Both the position numbers and the translations under genes were made by a program. The notes under the pieces are model-generated. The model searched no databases. It worked only from the letters and a program-made list of their open reading frames with translations, and was not told the origin of the DNA. A DNA stretch of 64,000 nt from Rhodopirellula islandica (GTDB lineage Bacteria > Planctomycetota > Planctomycetia > Pirellulales > Pirellulaceae), in the NCBI RefSeq assembly GCF_001027925.1, contig NZ_LECT01000006.1, forward strand, positions 248,001-312,000, given 5' to 3'. Shown here in pieces: positions 24,713 to 34,077 of the stretch. Every line of letters begins with the position of its first letter. Position 1 is the first letter of the stretch.

Positions 24713-25786
24713 ATGAACGTCTCTCAAAGATCCAAACTATGGCACTGCATCCTCGTCTCGTTGTTGCTCTGCAACTCGCGGGTGGATGCCCAGGACTTTG
24801 TTCCCCTGCCCACGACCACTGCCCAAGCGGGTGACACACCTGAGAAAATCGAGTTGGGAAAGAAGTTGTTCTTCGATCCGCGGCTATCCGCGACGGGAAC
24901 CGTGTCGTGCAACAGTTGCCACAACTTGATGGAGGGGGGCGACGATGGGCGTCCCACTTCCATGGGCGTCGATGGATTGACCGGACCGCGAAACGCTCCG
25001 ACCGTATGGAACTCTGTGTTTCAATCGTCCCAGTTCTGGGACGGTCGCGCCGCAACGCTGGCTGAACAAGCCATGGGGCCGATGGTCGCGGATGTTGAAA
25101 TGGGGATGACGGGTCACGATCAAGTGATCCGTCGGATCAAGAACATTCCTGACTATGCCGACGAGTTCGAAAGAATCTTTGGCCAGACCGGAGCAATCAC
25201 GATCGAAAATGCGGTGGATGCCATCGCCGCGTTTGAACGCACGTTGATCACGCCGGATTCCGATTTCGATCGCTTTCTGGCAGGAGATCAGTCCGCGATC
25301 AGTGCCAAAGCGATCCGCGGCATGGAATTGTTTGAGTCCATTGGTTGCACGGAGTGCCATTCGGGACCGGCGCTGAACAACTGGACGGGACCCGACGATG
25401 TTGCCGAGTTCGTCGATTTTCCTCGCGATGCCGATTCGCCACTCGTGGATCGTTATGATCTTGTGAGCGACCTGGGACGACAACAGGTGACGGGCGATGA
25501 AAGCGACGCTCATCTCTTCAAAGTACCAGTGCTGCGAAACATCACGTTGACGGCTCCTTACATGCACAATGGAAAGGTGCCCTCGCTGGCGGAAGCTTGC
25601 CGAGTGATGGCGAGCACCCAACTGGATGAAGACCTGGCAGATGAAGAGGTTTCTGAACTGATCGCATTCCTGTCCACCTTGGAAGGTCGGTTCCCCGAAA
25701 TCACGCTGCCGAGACTTCCTTCCCGCTCCGGCGAATCGGTGATTGATCCAATTCCCACGCCAGACAACGAACCTCATCAAAACTGA
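24713..25786 (+). CDS. Di-haem cytochrome c peroxidase (CcpA/MauG family)
   Basis: 357 aa from ATG 24713; signal peptide to about residue 27 (VDAQD). Two c-type haem sites: CNSCH (66-70) and CTECH (212-216). The body has family motifs GKKLFFDPRLS, WNSVFQSSQFWDGRAATL, AFERTLITPDSDFDRFLAG and LRNITLTAPYMHNGKVPSL. It is a periplasmic peroxidase of the bacterial CCP/MauG type, fed by small cytochromes. In this operon it may deal with peroxide or with reactive sulfur; this is inference. The gap after sqr is only 58 nt. Confidence 0.9.
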   Translation: MNVSQRSKLWHCILVSLLLCNSRVDAQDFVPLPTTTAQAGDTPEKIELGKKLFFDPRLSATGTVSCNSCHNLMEGGDDGRPTSMGVDGLTGPRNAPTVWNSVFQSSQFWDGRAATLAEQAMGPMVADVEMGMTGHDQVIRRIKNIPDYADEFERIFGQTGAITIENAVDAIAAFERTLITPDSDFDRFLAGDQSAISAKAIRGMELFESIGCTECHSGPALNNWTGPDDVAEFVDFPRDADSPLVDRYDLVSDLGRQQVTGDESDAHLFKVPVLRNITLTAPYMHNGKVPSLAEACRVMASTQLDEDLADEEVSELIAFLSTLEGRFPEITLPRLPSRSGESVIDPIPTPDNEPHQN

Positions 25787-25862
25787 GATGACTTGAAGGA
25801 CGCAAACGTTTTGTGTCATTGAATTTCTCGACGAATACCAATCCTTTCGCCCCGGTGCTCCT

Positions 25863-26996
25863 ATGAAACGCTTCATCCATCTGTTCGTCGTTGGTTGCCT
25901 GGGGGCCATGTTGGCGGGGCCCGTGTGGTCACAAAACGATCCCGGCAACGGAAACGGTCCTGGGATGGGCCGCGGCCAAGGTCAAGGCCAAGGAATGGGG
26001 CGCGGTCGCGGGATGGGCCGCGGCTTGGGGGCTGGTCGGCAAGCGAGCGAAAACGGGCCGGCTTCTGGGCACGATGAACAAGCCGGGGGTCAGCACGGGC
26101 ACGATGATCGCCACGATGCGGATCGTGAAGTCTTTCAGTTTCTGTTGCAAAACCATGAACAGATCACACGGACGGTCAAGGAACTGCCCAACGGTGTGGA
26201 GACGCTGACGGAGTCGAATGTGCCGGAGATCGCGGACAAAATCAAAGAACACGTGGAGTGGATGGAGTACCGGATCGAAAACACGAATCCGATTCGCATG
26301 CGGGACCCGTTGTTTGCTGAGATCTTCCGACACACCGACAAGATCAAAATGGTCCACGAGGACACTGAAAAGGGAGTGAAAGTGACCGAAACGTCGGACG
26401 ACCCCTATGTTGCGAAGTTGATCCAGGCTCACGCGAAAACGGTGTCGGGATTTGTCGAGCATGGCTTTGCGGAAGCGATGAAGAACCACGCGGTGCCAAT
26501 GGATGCTCCAGCCAAGAAGCTCACGCCAACCTCTCCTGTGATCGCGGGGCATGGGTCGGTGGTGCAGTTGCCGAATGCTGCGATGCAGCCTCGAAGCGGC
26601 ACGAAGTTGTTGGTCGATGTCACTCGTGGTGGTGACCCCGCGAAACTGAACACTGCAATCGAAAACGTTGCCAAGTACTTGAACATCTACGCTGGCGGCG
26701 GTGCCAAGCCCGCGGACGCGAAGATTGCGATTGTCTTTCACGGAGGTGCGACGCTCGCAGTGCTGAATCCCGAGGCCTATGCAAAACGGTTCGGGACATC
26801 GGAGAATCCAAATCTGAATCTGCTGAAGCAACTGCATGAAGCGGACGTGGAAATGTACGTCTGCGGCCAGTCACTGACTTCCCTGGGAGGCGATCCCGAG
26901 GACGTGGTGGTGTTCGTTGAGACGGCCGTTTCTGCCCTGACCGCTGTTGTCAATTTGCAAGCCGACGGCCACGCCTATCTACCACTGGGGAATTGA
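25863..26996 (+). CDS. Exported protein with low-complexity leader, helical domain and DsrE domain
   Basis: 377 aa. Signal peptide to about residue 24; residues 29-60 are a Gly/Met/Arg/Gln low-complexity run (repeated GMGRG units), then a His/Asp-rich stretch (SGHDEQAGGQHGHDDRHD). A helical domain (about 88-190) contains KELPNGVETLTES and IRMRDPLFAEIFRHTDKI, a conserved block of unknown function seen in similar planctomycete proteins. The C-terminal 130 residues (TKLLVDVTRGGDPAKL, IAIVFHGGATLAVL, VEMYVCGQSLTSLG) are a DsrE/DsrF-like domain with a single Cys in CGQSL, a possible sulfur carrier. It would act in the periplasm, which is unusual for sulfur relay proteins. Confidence 0.8.
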   Translation: MKRFIHLFVVGCLGAMLAGPVWSQNDPGNGNGPGMGRGQGQGQGMGRGRGMGRGLGAGRQASENGPASGHDEQAGGQHGHDDRHDADREVFQFLLQNHEQITRTVKELPNGVETLTESNVPEIADKIKEHVEWMEYRIENTNPIRMRDPLFAEIFRHTDKIKMVHEDTEKGVKVTETSDDPYVAKLIQAHAKTVSGFVEHGFAEAMKNHAVPMDAPAKKLTPTSPVIAGHGSVVQLPNAAMQPRSGTKLLVDVTRGGDPAKLNTAIENVAKYLNIYAGGGAKPADAKIAIVFHGGATLAVLNPEAYAKRFGTSENPNLNLLKQLHEADVEMYVCGQSLTSLGGDPEDVVVFVETAVSALTAVVNLQADGHAYLPLGN

Positions 26997-26997
26997 G

Positions 26998-27621
26998 ATG
27001 AGAATTCAATGGACCGCATCAGCCGGGATCCTGGCGATCGCAGGAACGTTTCTGCTGGTGAACCTGGGGTGTCAAAAGAGTGCGCCACCGGTGACAGAGG
27101 ATGTCTCCGAACAAGACGCTTCCGCTGTGTCGATCGTGGAAGGCGAAACACCTTCCGAGGAACAGAAGCAAGCGATGCTGCAGGCCAAGGACGCGTTGTT
27201 TCAGAAACTGTCAGGTCGATTGATGGAAGCCATGGGCTCCCAAGGGCCGGCGGGTGCCATCGCTGTGTGCCAAAAGGAAGCCAACCAAATCGCGACGGAT
27301 GTCGGTGACCAACACGGGGTGATGATTGGACGAACCGGGGTCCGGCTGAGGAATACCAAGAATCTGCCGCCATCGTGGGCGAAATCAATGACCGAAGCGA
27401 AGGTCAGCACGCCTCAGTTTGTGTCGCTGACCAACGGCCACGCGGCGGCGTTGTTGCCGATTCAATTGCAATCGCAATGTTTGATGTGTCATGGACCCAC
27501 GGAACAGATTGCTCCTGTGATCAGCGACCAACTCACCAAACTCTATCCCAACGACCAAGCCACCGGATTTCGCGAAGGTGAATTGCGAGGTTGGTTTTGG
27601 GTCGAAACGCCTGCCATTTGA
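26998..27621 (+). CDS. DUF3365 (Tll0287-like) haem lipoprotein
   Basis: 207 aa from ATG 26998, one base after the preceding stop. Lipobox VNLGC with Cys25. The DUF3365 block runs AGAIAVCQKEANQIA, MIGRTGVRLRNTKNLPPSW, then the c-type haem site CLMCH (161-165) and a conserved end REGELRGWFWVE. The family includes cyanobacterial haem-binding redox sensors and electron carriers. It would be anchored on the periplasmic side and could give electrons to the upstream peroxidase; that link is inferred from gene order. Confidence 0.85.
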   Translation: MRIQWTASAGILAIAGTFLLVNLGCQKSAPPVTEDVSEQDASAVSIVEGETPSEEQKQAMLQAKDALFQKLSGRLMEAMGSQGPAGAIAVCQKEANQIATDVGDQHGVMIGRTGVRLRNTKNLPPSWAKSMTEAKVSTPQFVSLTNGHAAALLPIQLQSQCLMCHGPTEQIAPVISDQLTKLYPNDQATGFREGELRGWFWVETPAI

Positions 27622-27656
27622 TGATCCATTCCGTTCTCGTTCAAACAAGGTTCCAC

Positions 27657-28199
27657 ATGATGATTGCACCCTTTCGACTGCTCTTCGGTTTCGTGGCTGT
27701 GTTGGTGTCGACGTCGATTCAATGTCAGACGGTCTCCGCTCAGTTCGGCGGACTCTTTGGTGGCCCCAAAGTGGAAACCATCGACACGCAGACGGTGCGG
27801 CAGTTACTGGCCAACCAGAAGAAGCAAGACGACCAAGCGAAACAAAACGGTTCGGAGGTTTCCGATCCGGGATTCGTGGTGGTGGATGTGCGTTCGGAGA
27901 AGGAAACCCAGGTGTCTGTGATTCCCGGTGCGATCACGAAAGCGATGTATGAGAAAGATGCTGCCAAGTACCGTGGCCGACTGGTGATTCCCTACTGCAC
28001 GGTGGGCGGTCGCAGTGGTGCGTATGCCAAGCAGTTGGTGGGAAAGGGCGTGAAGGTCAAGAACTACAAAGGCAGCATTCTGAAATGGGTGGATGCGGGA
28101 TTGCCGCTGGTCACACTCGAAGGTGAGTCGACCAATCGTGTGCACACTTACAGCGATCGGTACAAGATTCCGTCGAAGTATGAGCAAGTGACGGAGTGA
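27657..28199 (+). CDS. Exported rhodanese-like protein
   Basis: 180 aa from ATG 27657 (AAGG upstream); signal peptide to about residue 28 (TVSAQ). The rhodanese fold has VVVDVRSEKE, IPGAI and an active-site loop CTVGGRS with Cys114, then GSILKWVDAGLPLV. The loop differs from the usual CxxGxR. It is a periplasmic sulfurtransferase candidate. Its stop codon overlaps the next start as TGATG, marking the beginning of a translationally coupled block that runs to 37916. Confidence 0.82.
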   Translation: MMIAPFRLLFGFVAVLVSTSIQCQTVSAQFGGLFGGPKVETIDTQTVRQLLANQKKQDDQAKQNGSEVSDPGFVVVDVRSEKETQVSVIPGAITKAMYEKDAAKYRGRLVIPYCTVGGRSGAYAKQLVGKGVKVKNYKGSILKWVDAGLPLVTLEGESTNRVHTYSDRYKIPSKYEQVTE

Positions 28200-29359
28200 T
28201 GATGGCCAAGAACCTCGTTCTATTGGGTGTCGGTCACACGAACGCTCACATCGTTCAGCAATGGGAAACCAATCCCATCGAAGGCTGTGAACTGACGTGC
28301 ATCAGCAAGTTCGCAACCGCGACCTACTCAGGGATGTTGCCGGGAACTCTGGGTGACCAGTTCACCGACGGGGAGATGCGAATTGATTTGAAAGCCTTGT
28401 GCAAACGGGCCGGTGCCCGGTTGATTTTGGCAGAAACAAGCGGCCTCGATTTGAAAACGGGGAAGGTGTTGTTTGCCGACCATGAAGCCGTTGCCTTTGA
28501 CGCGTTGTCGATTGGCGTTGGATCGATGCCCGCCGGGTGGGAAACGCATGCGGAGGCAGCATCGCTGGTTCCGATCAAACCGATGCAGACATTTTTGCCG
28601 CGGTTGAATCAACACCTCGCAACGGCGCAAGCGGATAGGAAGCGGCCGTCGAAAGTCGCGATTGTTGGTGGTGGGGTTGCCAGTGTCGAAATCGCCTTGT
28701 GTCTGTTGCAGCATTGTGAGCGACAAAAGCTGAGTCGCCAGGTTTCGATTGAGATCTTCACCAGCAGTGAGACCGTTGCCGAGGGCATGACACCACGCAG
28801 TGTCCGCCGCATTGAGCAGATCCTGGCGTCACGGGGGATCCAGGTGATTGCCGGGCAACGAGTCACCCACGTTGGGGACACGTTCTTGGAAACCGAAAAT
28901 GGCGACCGGCACGAGAGTGAGGTCGTGATTTGGGCCACCGGTGCCGCGGCGCCACCGGTGCTGTCGAAGTTGGGGTTGCAGACTGACGATCGAGGTTTCA
29001 TCGCGACATCGAAAACGCTTCAGTCGCTGACCGACCCGCGCGTTTTCGCTGTTGGCGACTCGGGAACGATCCTGGAATCCCCGGTGCCCAAAGCAGGGGT
29101 TTATGCCGTCAGGCAGTGTCCAGTGTTATCGCACAACCTTCAAGCATTCTTGTCGGGCGGTTCGATGGATGCATTTGACCCCCAAAGTGACTTCTTGAAG
29201 TTGCTGAACACCGGTGACGGCAAAGCACTTCTGCAGTACGGCTGCATCACGGCCCATCGTCGTTGGTGTTGGCAGCTTAAAACATGGATCGACAAGCGAT
29301 TCGTTTCTGAATTTCAAGTTGACCGTTGCGTCGATTCATCCAACCAGGAGGCAAACTGA
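28199..29359 (+). CDS. FAD pyridine nucleotide-disulfide oxidoreductase, SelD-partner-like
   Basis: 386 aa from ATG 28199 (ATG 28202 fits the GGAG spacing equally well). N-terminal motif LVLLGVGHTNAHIVQQW and YSGMLPG closely resemble the TIGR03169 family (flavoproteins often fused N-terminally to selenide water dikinase SelD), with a second NAD-binding motif VAIVGGGVASVEIAL and the FAD-binding VFAVGDSG. Unlike sulfide:quinone oxidoreductases it lacks the CGGAPQK block. SelD is absent here, so the substrate may be sulfur- rather than selenium-based; that is inference. Confidence 0.82.
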   Translation: MMAKNLVLLGVGHTNAHIVQQWETNPIEGCELTCISKFATATYSGMLPGTLGDQFTDGEMRIDLKALCKRAGARLILAETSGLDLKTGKVLFADHEAVAFDALSIGVGSMPAGWETHAEAASLVPIKPMQTFLPRLNQHLATAQADRKRPSKVAIVGGGVASVEIALCLLQHCERQKLSRQVSIEIFTSSETVAEGMTPRSVRRIEQILASRGIQVIAGQRVTHVGDTFLETENGDRHESEVVIWATGAAAPPVLSKLGLQTDDRGFIATSKTLQSLTDPRVFAVGDSGTILESPVPKAGVYAVRQCPVLSHNLQAFLSGGSMDAFDPQSDFLKLLNTGDGKALLQYGCITAHRRWCWQLKTWIDKRFVSEFQVDRCVDSSNQEAN

Positions 29360-30489
29360 TGAGCGGGCAAGCATTCAAGAAGGTGTTCTCGGGCCTTTCC
29401 AAGCTGATTGTGGCAGGCGTCGCAATGGTCGTTCTGTTAGGCACGATCGCGTGGCTGTCTGGCATGCTGGAGGAAAAGGTCGAACCGGGGTGGAAGGCTC
29501 CTGCTGATGCGAAGCTCGGGGACCAGCCAACCGACACGGTTCACGAAGTCGAGAAGCAAACGATCGAGGAAGCCATCGGAACCCTGAAGGCGTCCAGTCG
29601 AACGATCGTGTCGGCCAAGTTGATGGCAACGATCGATGAGATCACGGTCGTGGCCGGTGATCAGGTCGAAAAAGGGCAAACGCTGATTCGCTTGGATGAC
29701 AAGGAATACCAAAGTCGTTTGGCACAAGCTAAACGGGGATTGGAAGCTGCCACGGCGAACCGGGAGCAAGCGGAGAAGCATTTCAACCGAGTGAAGCTAT
29801 TGCAGCAGCAGAACGCCGCTTCGCGATCGGACTTTGACAACGCCAGTCGCGATGTGCAGGTGACCATTGCCGAGGAGGCGAGAGCAATGCAAGCGGTTCG
29901 TGAGGCGGAGGTGATGCTTTCGTACGCGACCGTGACCGCAGCCAAGAGCGGGCGAATTGTTGATCGCAGTGCCGAGCCTGGCGACATCGCCCAGCCTGGC
30001 CAGCCGATCCTGACGCTCTATGACGAGACCTCATTGCGACTGGAGGCTCCCGTGATGGAGCATTTGGCAGTGAAGTTGCGTGCGGGTGACGAACTGGACG
30101 TCAAAGTGGATGCTCTCAATCGTGTCTTTCGAGCAACGGTGGATGAGATTGTTCCTCAGGCGGACGCACCCAGTCGATCTTTCTTGGTCAAAGCCAGCCT
30201 GCCGAAATCGGAGGATCTGTACGAAGGGATGTTCGGTCGATTGTTGATTCCATCGGGAACCCGCCGGCATCTCTGTTTGAACACGGAGGCCGTGGTCCGG
30301 ATCGGGCAACTGGAGTTTGTCGATGTGGTGCTGCCCGACGGGGTCGTGGAGCGTCGCTTGATTCAAAGTGGCAGCCTGGGAATGCCCGGGCGGAAAGAGG
30401 TGCTCAGCGGCGTGGATGTTGGCGAGCGAGTGGTGCTGCATCCCGAGGCCGGAACGGTGAAGACGGAAGGAGCACCCGATCATGAGTGA
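29359..30489 (+). CDS. RND periplasmic adaptor (HlyD/MFP family)
   Basis: 376 aa from ATG 29359, with a strong AGGAGG ribosome-binding site and TGATG overlap with the preceding gene. One N-terminal membrane helix (LIVAGVAMVVLLGTIAWL), lipoyl half SAKLMATIDEITVVAGDQV, helical hairpin LAQAKRGLEAATANREQA, lipoyl half TVTAAKSGRIVDRSAEPGD, and beta-barrel. It overlaps the RND pump gene by 8 nt and is its adaptor. No outer-membrane-channel gene is in this operon. Confidence 0.87.
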   Translation: MSGQAFKKVFSGLSKLIVAGVAMVVLLGTIAWLSGMLEEKVEPGWKAPADAKLGDQPTDTVHEVEKQTIEEAIGTLKASSRTIVSAKLMATIDEITVVAGDQVEKGQTLIRLDDKEYQSRLAQAKRGLEAATANREQAEKHFNRVKLLQQQNAASRSDFDNASRDVQVTIAEEARAMQAVREAEVMLSYATVTAAKSGRIVDRSAEPGDIAQPGQPILTLYDETSLRLEAPVMEHLAVKLRAGDELDVKVDALNRVFRATVDEIVPQADAPSRSFLVKASLPKSEDLYEGMFGRLLIPSGTRRHLCLNTEAVVRIGQLEFVDVVLPDGVVERRLIQSGSLGMPGRKEVLSGVDVGERVVLHPEAGTVKTEGAPDHE

Positions 30490-33400
30490 TCCCGTCGTTC
30501 AACCGGATGGTTCGCCCCTGCTGACTCGGATTGTTGAGGTGTTCCTGCGTGGCGATGTCGCGATCATGTTGATCGTGGTGTCGTTGATGCTGGGGGCGGC
30601 TTCGTTGATTCTGACTCCTCGTGAGGAAGAACCTCAAATCGTTGTGCCGATGGCCGATGTGATGGTTTCCGCACCGGGGCTTTCCGCCGCGGAGGTGGAA
30701 CGCCAAGTCACCGATCGTATCGAAAAACTGCTGTATCAAATCGATGGGGTGGAGTATGTCTATTCGATGTCCAGCCCTGGATCGTGCATCGTCACGGTGC
30801 GGTTCTTCGTTGGCGAAGATCGGGAAGATTCCCTGGTCAAGCTTTACAACAAAATCAATTCTTCCACGGATTTGATTCCACCATCGGTCGATGCTTGGGT
30901 TATCAAACCGATCGAAGTCGATGACGTGCCGATTGTGATCGCGACGTTGTGGTCCGAGCAACCGGAACGCTATGGCGATCATGAACTGCGACGGATTGCC
31001 GAGGAACTGCAGCATGAGTTGCAGTCGATTCCGAATACCAACCGAGTGGACGTGATCGGGGGAAGGCCTCGACGCATCAATGTGCAATTGGACGCGCAAC
31101 GTTTGGCGGCGCATCAGGTCTCGCCGCTGGACGTTGCCGCGGCCATGCGAGTCAGCAACGTGACTCGCCGCAATGGTCAGTTCGAACAACAGAACCAGTC
31201 CTTTCATGTGGAAACGGGCACGTTTTTCCGCAGCGTCGATGAACTGAGCGAGATGGTGGTCGGTGTCAACGGAAACCGGCCGGTGCACTTGAAGAACGTG
31301 GCGACGGTGATCGATGGACCCGCCGAGTCCGAAAGCTACAGCTGGATTGGTTTTGGTCCTGCGGACCAAGAGCATGCTGATGCGGATGCATCGGTGTTTC
31401 CGGCCGTCAATCTTTCGGTTGCCAAACGCAAAGGCAGCAATGCGGTGCATGTTGCCGATGCAGTGCACGCCAAGATGGAAGCACTGGCCGATTCCCATCT
31501 TCCCGCCGGTGTGAAGTATCGCATCACCCGTGACTACGGTGAAACAGCGAACGACAAGGTCAACGAACTGGTCGAAGGTCTCGTGGTGGCGGTGTTGACC
31601 GTCATTGGATTGATTGGGCTGACGATGGGGTGGCGTCCGGCGCTGGTGATCGCCTTGGCAATCCCGGTGTGTTACAGCTTGACCCTGTTCATCAACTTGA
31701 TGGTGGGATACTCGATCAACCGGGTCACGATGTTTGCGTTGATCCTGGCACTGGGTTTGTTGGTGGATGACCCGATCACCGATGTCGAGAACATCGCCAG
31801 GTATTACGCGATGAAGATCTTGCCGCCTCGTCAATCGGTTCTGCGAGCGGTTCAGGAGGTGCGTCCCGCATTGCTGCTCTCCACGTTGGCGATCATTGCA
31901 AGTTTTTTGCCGCTGGCATTCATCACGGGCATGATGGGACCGTACATGGGTCCGATGGCGTTGAATGTGCCTCTGACGGTGACGATCTCCACGTTGGTGG
32001 CGTTTGTGATCACGCCCTGGTTGGCCATGGTCTCGTTGAAACAGCTGGATGACTCGCATCACGTGAATGAATACGACGTCACCACCACACCTCTTTACCG
32101 ACTTTCGCGATGGGTTCTGTCACCGATCTTGAAAGGGCGTTGGATGGCCACCGGCGTGTTGCTGGCCATCGGCGTGATGTTGGTCGCCGCGATGATGCTG
32201 CCGGTGTTCCGCAAGGTCCCCGTGAAGATGCTGCCGTATGACAACAAGAATGAATTTCAACTTGTCATCGACATGCCCGAAGGCACGACCCTGGAACGCA
32301 CCGACGCAGTGGCTCGCCGGCTGGGAAGCTACCTCGGCGGGTTGTCAGAAGTCCGTGACTACGAGGTGTTTGTCGGACTCAGTTCGCCAATCGATTTCAA
32401 CGGGCTGGTGCGGCACTATTTCCTTCGGCAGGGCAACCATGTCGCCGACATCCGTGTCAACTTGGTCGACAAAGATCATCGGATTCAACAGTCTCATGAA
32501 TTGATCCTGCGGATTCGTGACGACATCGATCGCTTGGCCGATTCGATGGACGCGAATGTGAAGTTGGTCGAGGTGCCACCGGGGCCGCCTGTTTTGTCGT
32601 CGATTGTGGCGGAGGTCTACGGGCCACCGGAAGGCAACTACGCACATCAGATCTCGCTTGCTCGGCAAGTCAAAACGCGTCTGGGATTGGAGCCCGGCTT
32701 GGTGGACTTGGACGTCAGTGCGGAAGACGATCAAGTGCGGTTTGTGTTTGAGACTGACAAACCCAAGGCGGCGCTCTCAGGGATCTCCACGCAAACGATC
32801 GCTGACACCGTCGAAGCGGTGTTGAGTGGAAGCAAGGCCACGGTGTTGCACTTGCCTGACGAGGTCGAACCGTTATGGGTGGAGTTGAGACTTCCTCGGG
32901 AACGTCGCTCAGCGCTGGATGATTTGGAAGAGATTTATGTGCGAGGCAGCGGTGGCCAAATCGTGCAGTTGGGATCGTTGGGCAAGTTTCGCGAAACGGT
33001 GGAAGACAAAACGATCTATCACAAGAACCTGCGGCGGGTCGTGTATGTCTACGCCGAAGTGGCTGGTCGACCACCCGCGGATGCGATCATGGACATTGAG
33101 TTCGACCGTGTCGATCAGCGGGCTGATGTGGGACAAGCAAGTGATCTGGCGAACACGGGCACGCCCGCTCCCGCCATCACGCCCATTCCGCTTGAACAAC
33201 GTTCTTGGCTGTCGATGGGGGGTGGTGTGCCCTGGTCCGTTCCAAGCGGTTACAGCGTGGTCTGGTCGGGGGAAGGTGAGTGGGACATCACGTTGGATGT
33301 TTTCCGTGATCTTGGTCTGGCCTTTGCCGCCGCGTTGTTAGGGATCTTCGTGATCCTGATGTTTCAGACCGGTTCGCGTTTGTTACCGTTGCTGATCATG

Positions 33401-33829
33401 ACCGCGATTCCGCTGTCCATGATTGGGATCCTGCCTGGTTTTTGGTTGTTGAATTTGATCATGGACCAACCCATCGGTGGGCACCCCAATCCGGTGTTCT
33501 TCACCGCCACGGCGATGATTGGGATGATCGCGTTGGCTGGCATCGTGGTTCGCAACTCGGTGGTTTTGATTGACTTCATTCACTTGGCCGAAGCCGAAGG
33601 CCATGACCTGCGTGAATCGATCATTCGCAGCGTCGCAGTTCGCACGCGGCCCATTTTGTTGACCGCAGGCACCACGCTGTTGGCCAACTGGGTGATCACG
33701 CTCGATCCCGTGTTTTCGGGGCTCGCGTGGGCCATCATTTTCGGCATCCTCACATCGACCGGCTTCACGCTGATCGTCATTCCCGCAGCCTACTGGTTGC
33801 TCTACCAACCGAAGGCCATTGCGAAATGA
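30482..33829 (+). CDS. RND efflux pump, HAE-like
   Basis: 1115 aa. TM4 contains LILALGLLVDDPITDVEN; the adjacent Asp pair matches AcrB D407/D408 and differs from the HME pattern of the czcA gene in this window, so an organic or non-metal substrate is expected. Periplasmic porter motifs DRIEKLLYQIDGVEYVYSMS and the second-half helices VILMFQTGSRLLPLLI and AGIVVRNSVVLIDF are typical. It is larger than AcrB (1049), with extra residues in the second loop near 880-910 (TGTPAPAITPIPLEQRS). Embedded in the sulfur operon, it may remove persulfide-derived toxins. Confidence 0.88.
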   Translation: MSDPVVQPDGSPLLTRIVEVFLRGDVAIMLIVVSLMLGAASLILTPREEEPQIVVPMADVMVSAPGLSAAEVERQVTDRIEKLLYQIDGVEYVYSMSSPGSCIVTVRFFVGEDREDSLVKLYNKINSSTDLIPPSVDAWVIKPIEVDDVPIVIATLWSEQPERYGDHELRRIAEELQHELQSIPNTNRVDVIGGRPRRINVQLDAQRLAAHQVSPLDVAAAMRVSNVTRRNGQFEQQNQSFHVETGTFFRSVDELSEMVVGVNGNRPVHLKNVATVIDGPAESESYSWIGFGPADQEHADADASVFPAVNLSVAKRKGSNAVHVADAVHAKMEALADSHLPAGVKYRITRDYGETANDKVNELVEGLVVAVLTVIGLIGLTMGWRPALVIALAIPVCYSLTLFINLMVGYSINRVTMFALILALGLLVDDPITDVENIARYYAMKILPPRQSVLRAVQEVRPALLLSTLAIIASFLPLAFITGMMGPYMGPMALNVPLTVTISTLVAFVITPWLAMVSLKQLDDSHHVNEYDVTTTPLYRLSRWVLSPILKGRWMATGVLLAIGVMLVAAMMLPVFRKVPVKMLPYDNKNEFQLVIDMPEGTTLERTDAVARRLGSYLGGLSEVRDYEVFVGLSSPIDFNGLVRHYFLRQGNHVADIRVNLVDKDHRIQQSHELILRIRDDIDRLADSMDANVKLVEVPPGPPVLSSIVAEVYGPPEGNYAHQISLARQVKTRLGLEPGLVDLDVSAEDDQVRFVFETDKPKAALSGISTQTIADTVEAVLSGSKATVLHLPDEVEPLWVELRLPRERRSALDDLEEIYVRGSGGQIVQLGSLGKFRETVEDKTIYHKNLRRVVYVYAEVAGRPPADAIMDIEFDRVDQRADVGQASDLANTGTPAPAITPIPLEQRSWLSMGGGVPWSVPSGYSVVWSGEGEWDITLDVFRDLGLAFAAALLGIFVILMFQTGSRLLPLLIMTAIPLSMIGILPGFWLLNLIMDQPIGGHPNPVFFTATAMIGMIALAGIVVRNSVVLIDFIHLAEAEGHDLRESIIRSVAVRTRPILLTAGTTLLANWVITLDPVFSGLAWAIIFGILTSTGFTLIVIPAAYWLLYQPKAIAK

Positions 33830-34077
33830 ACAACATGCAAAACACTCCCTCTCAAGCACGCGGCGAAGCGGATTCCCGACTCCGCGAACGGGGCAACCAA
33901 TCATTGAAGCGACTGGGGTTTGACCAAGCTCGTTTCGTGAGCGTGGAAGACAAGACGGTGAAGCTTTCGTGTCCCATTTTGGATCGCAACGATCGGTGCA
34001 TCGTGAACGCCGCGATTCGTCTCTTGGCCGGTGTTTCCTCCGTCAAATTTGTCACGGAGGAGAGGCAAGACGCATGA
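33826..34077 (+). CDS. Small BON-like domain protein
   Basis: 83 aa from ATG 33826, in ATGA overlap with the RND gene and with the next adaptor gene. The sequence after residue 20 (LKRLGFDQARFVSVEDKTVKLSC, then NAAIRLLAGVSSVKFV; quoted in parts) has the helix-strand pattern and terminal gly-val turn of BON domains. It has two cysteines (SCPIL, DRCIV). No signal peptide is evident. Its position between two efflux modules is conserved-looking, but its function is unknown. Confidence 0.65.
   Translation: MNNMQNTPSQARGEADSRLRERGNQSLKRLGFDQARFVSVEDKTVKLSCPILDRNDRCIVNAAIRLLAGVSSVKFVTEERQDA

Noticed and set aside
30404-32062. Minus-strand open frame of 552 codons opposite the RND gene
   Set aside because: It overlaps a complete, conserved RND pump; the translation is His/Arg/Gln-rich and typical of antisense frames.
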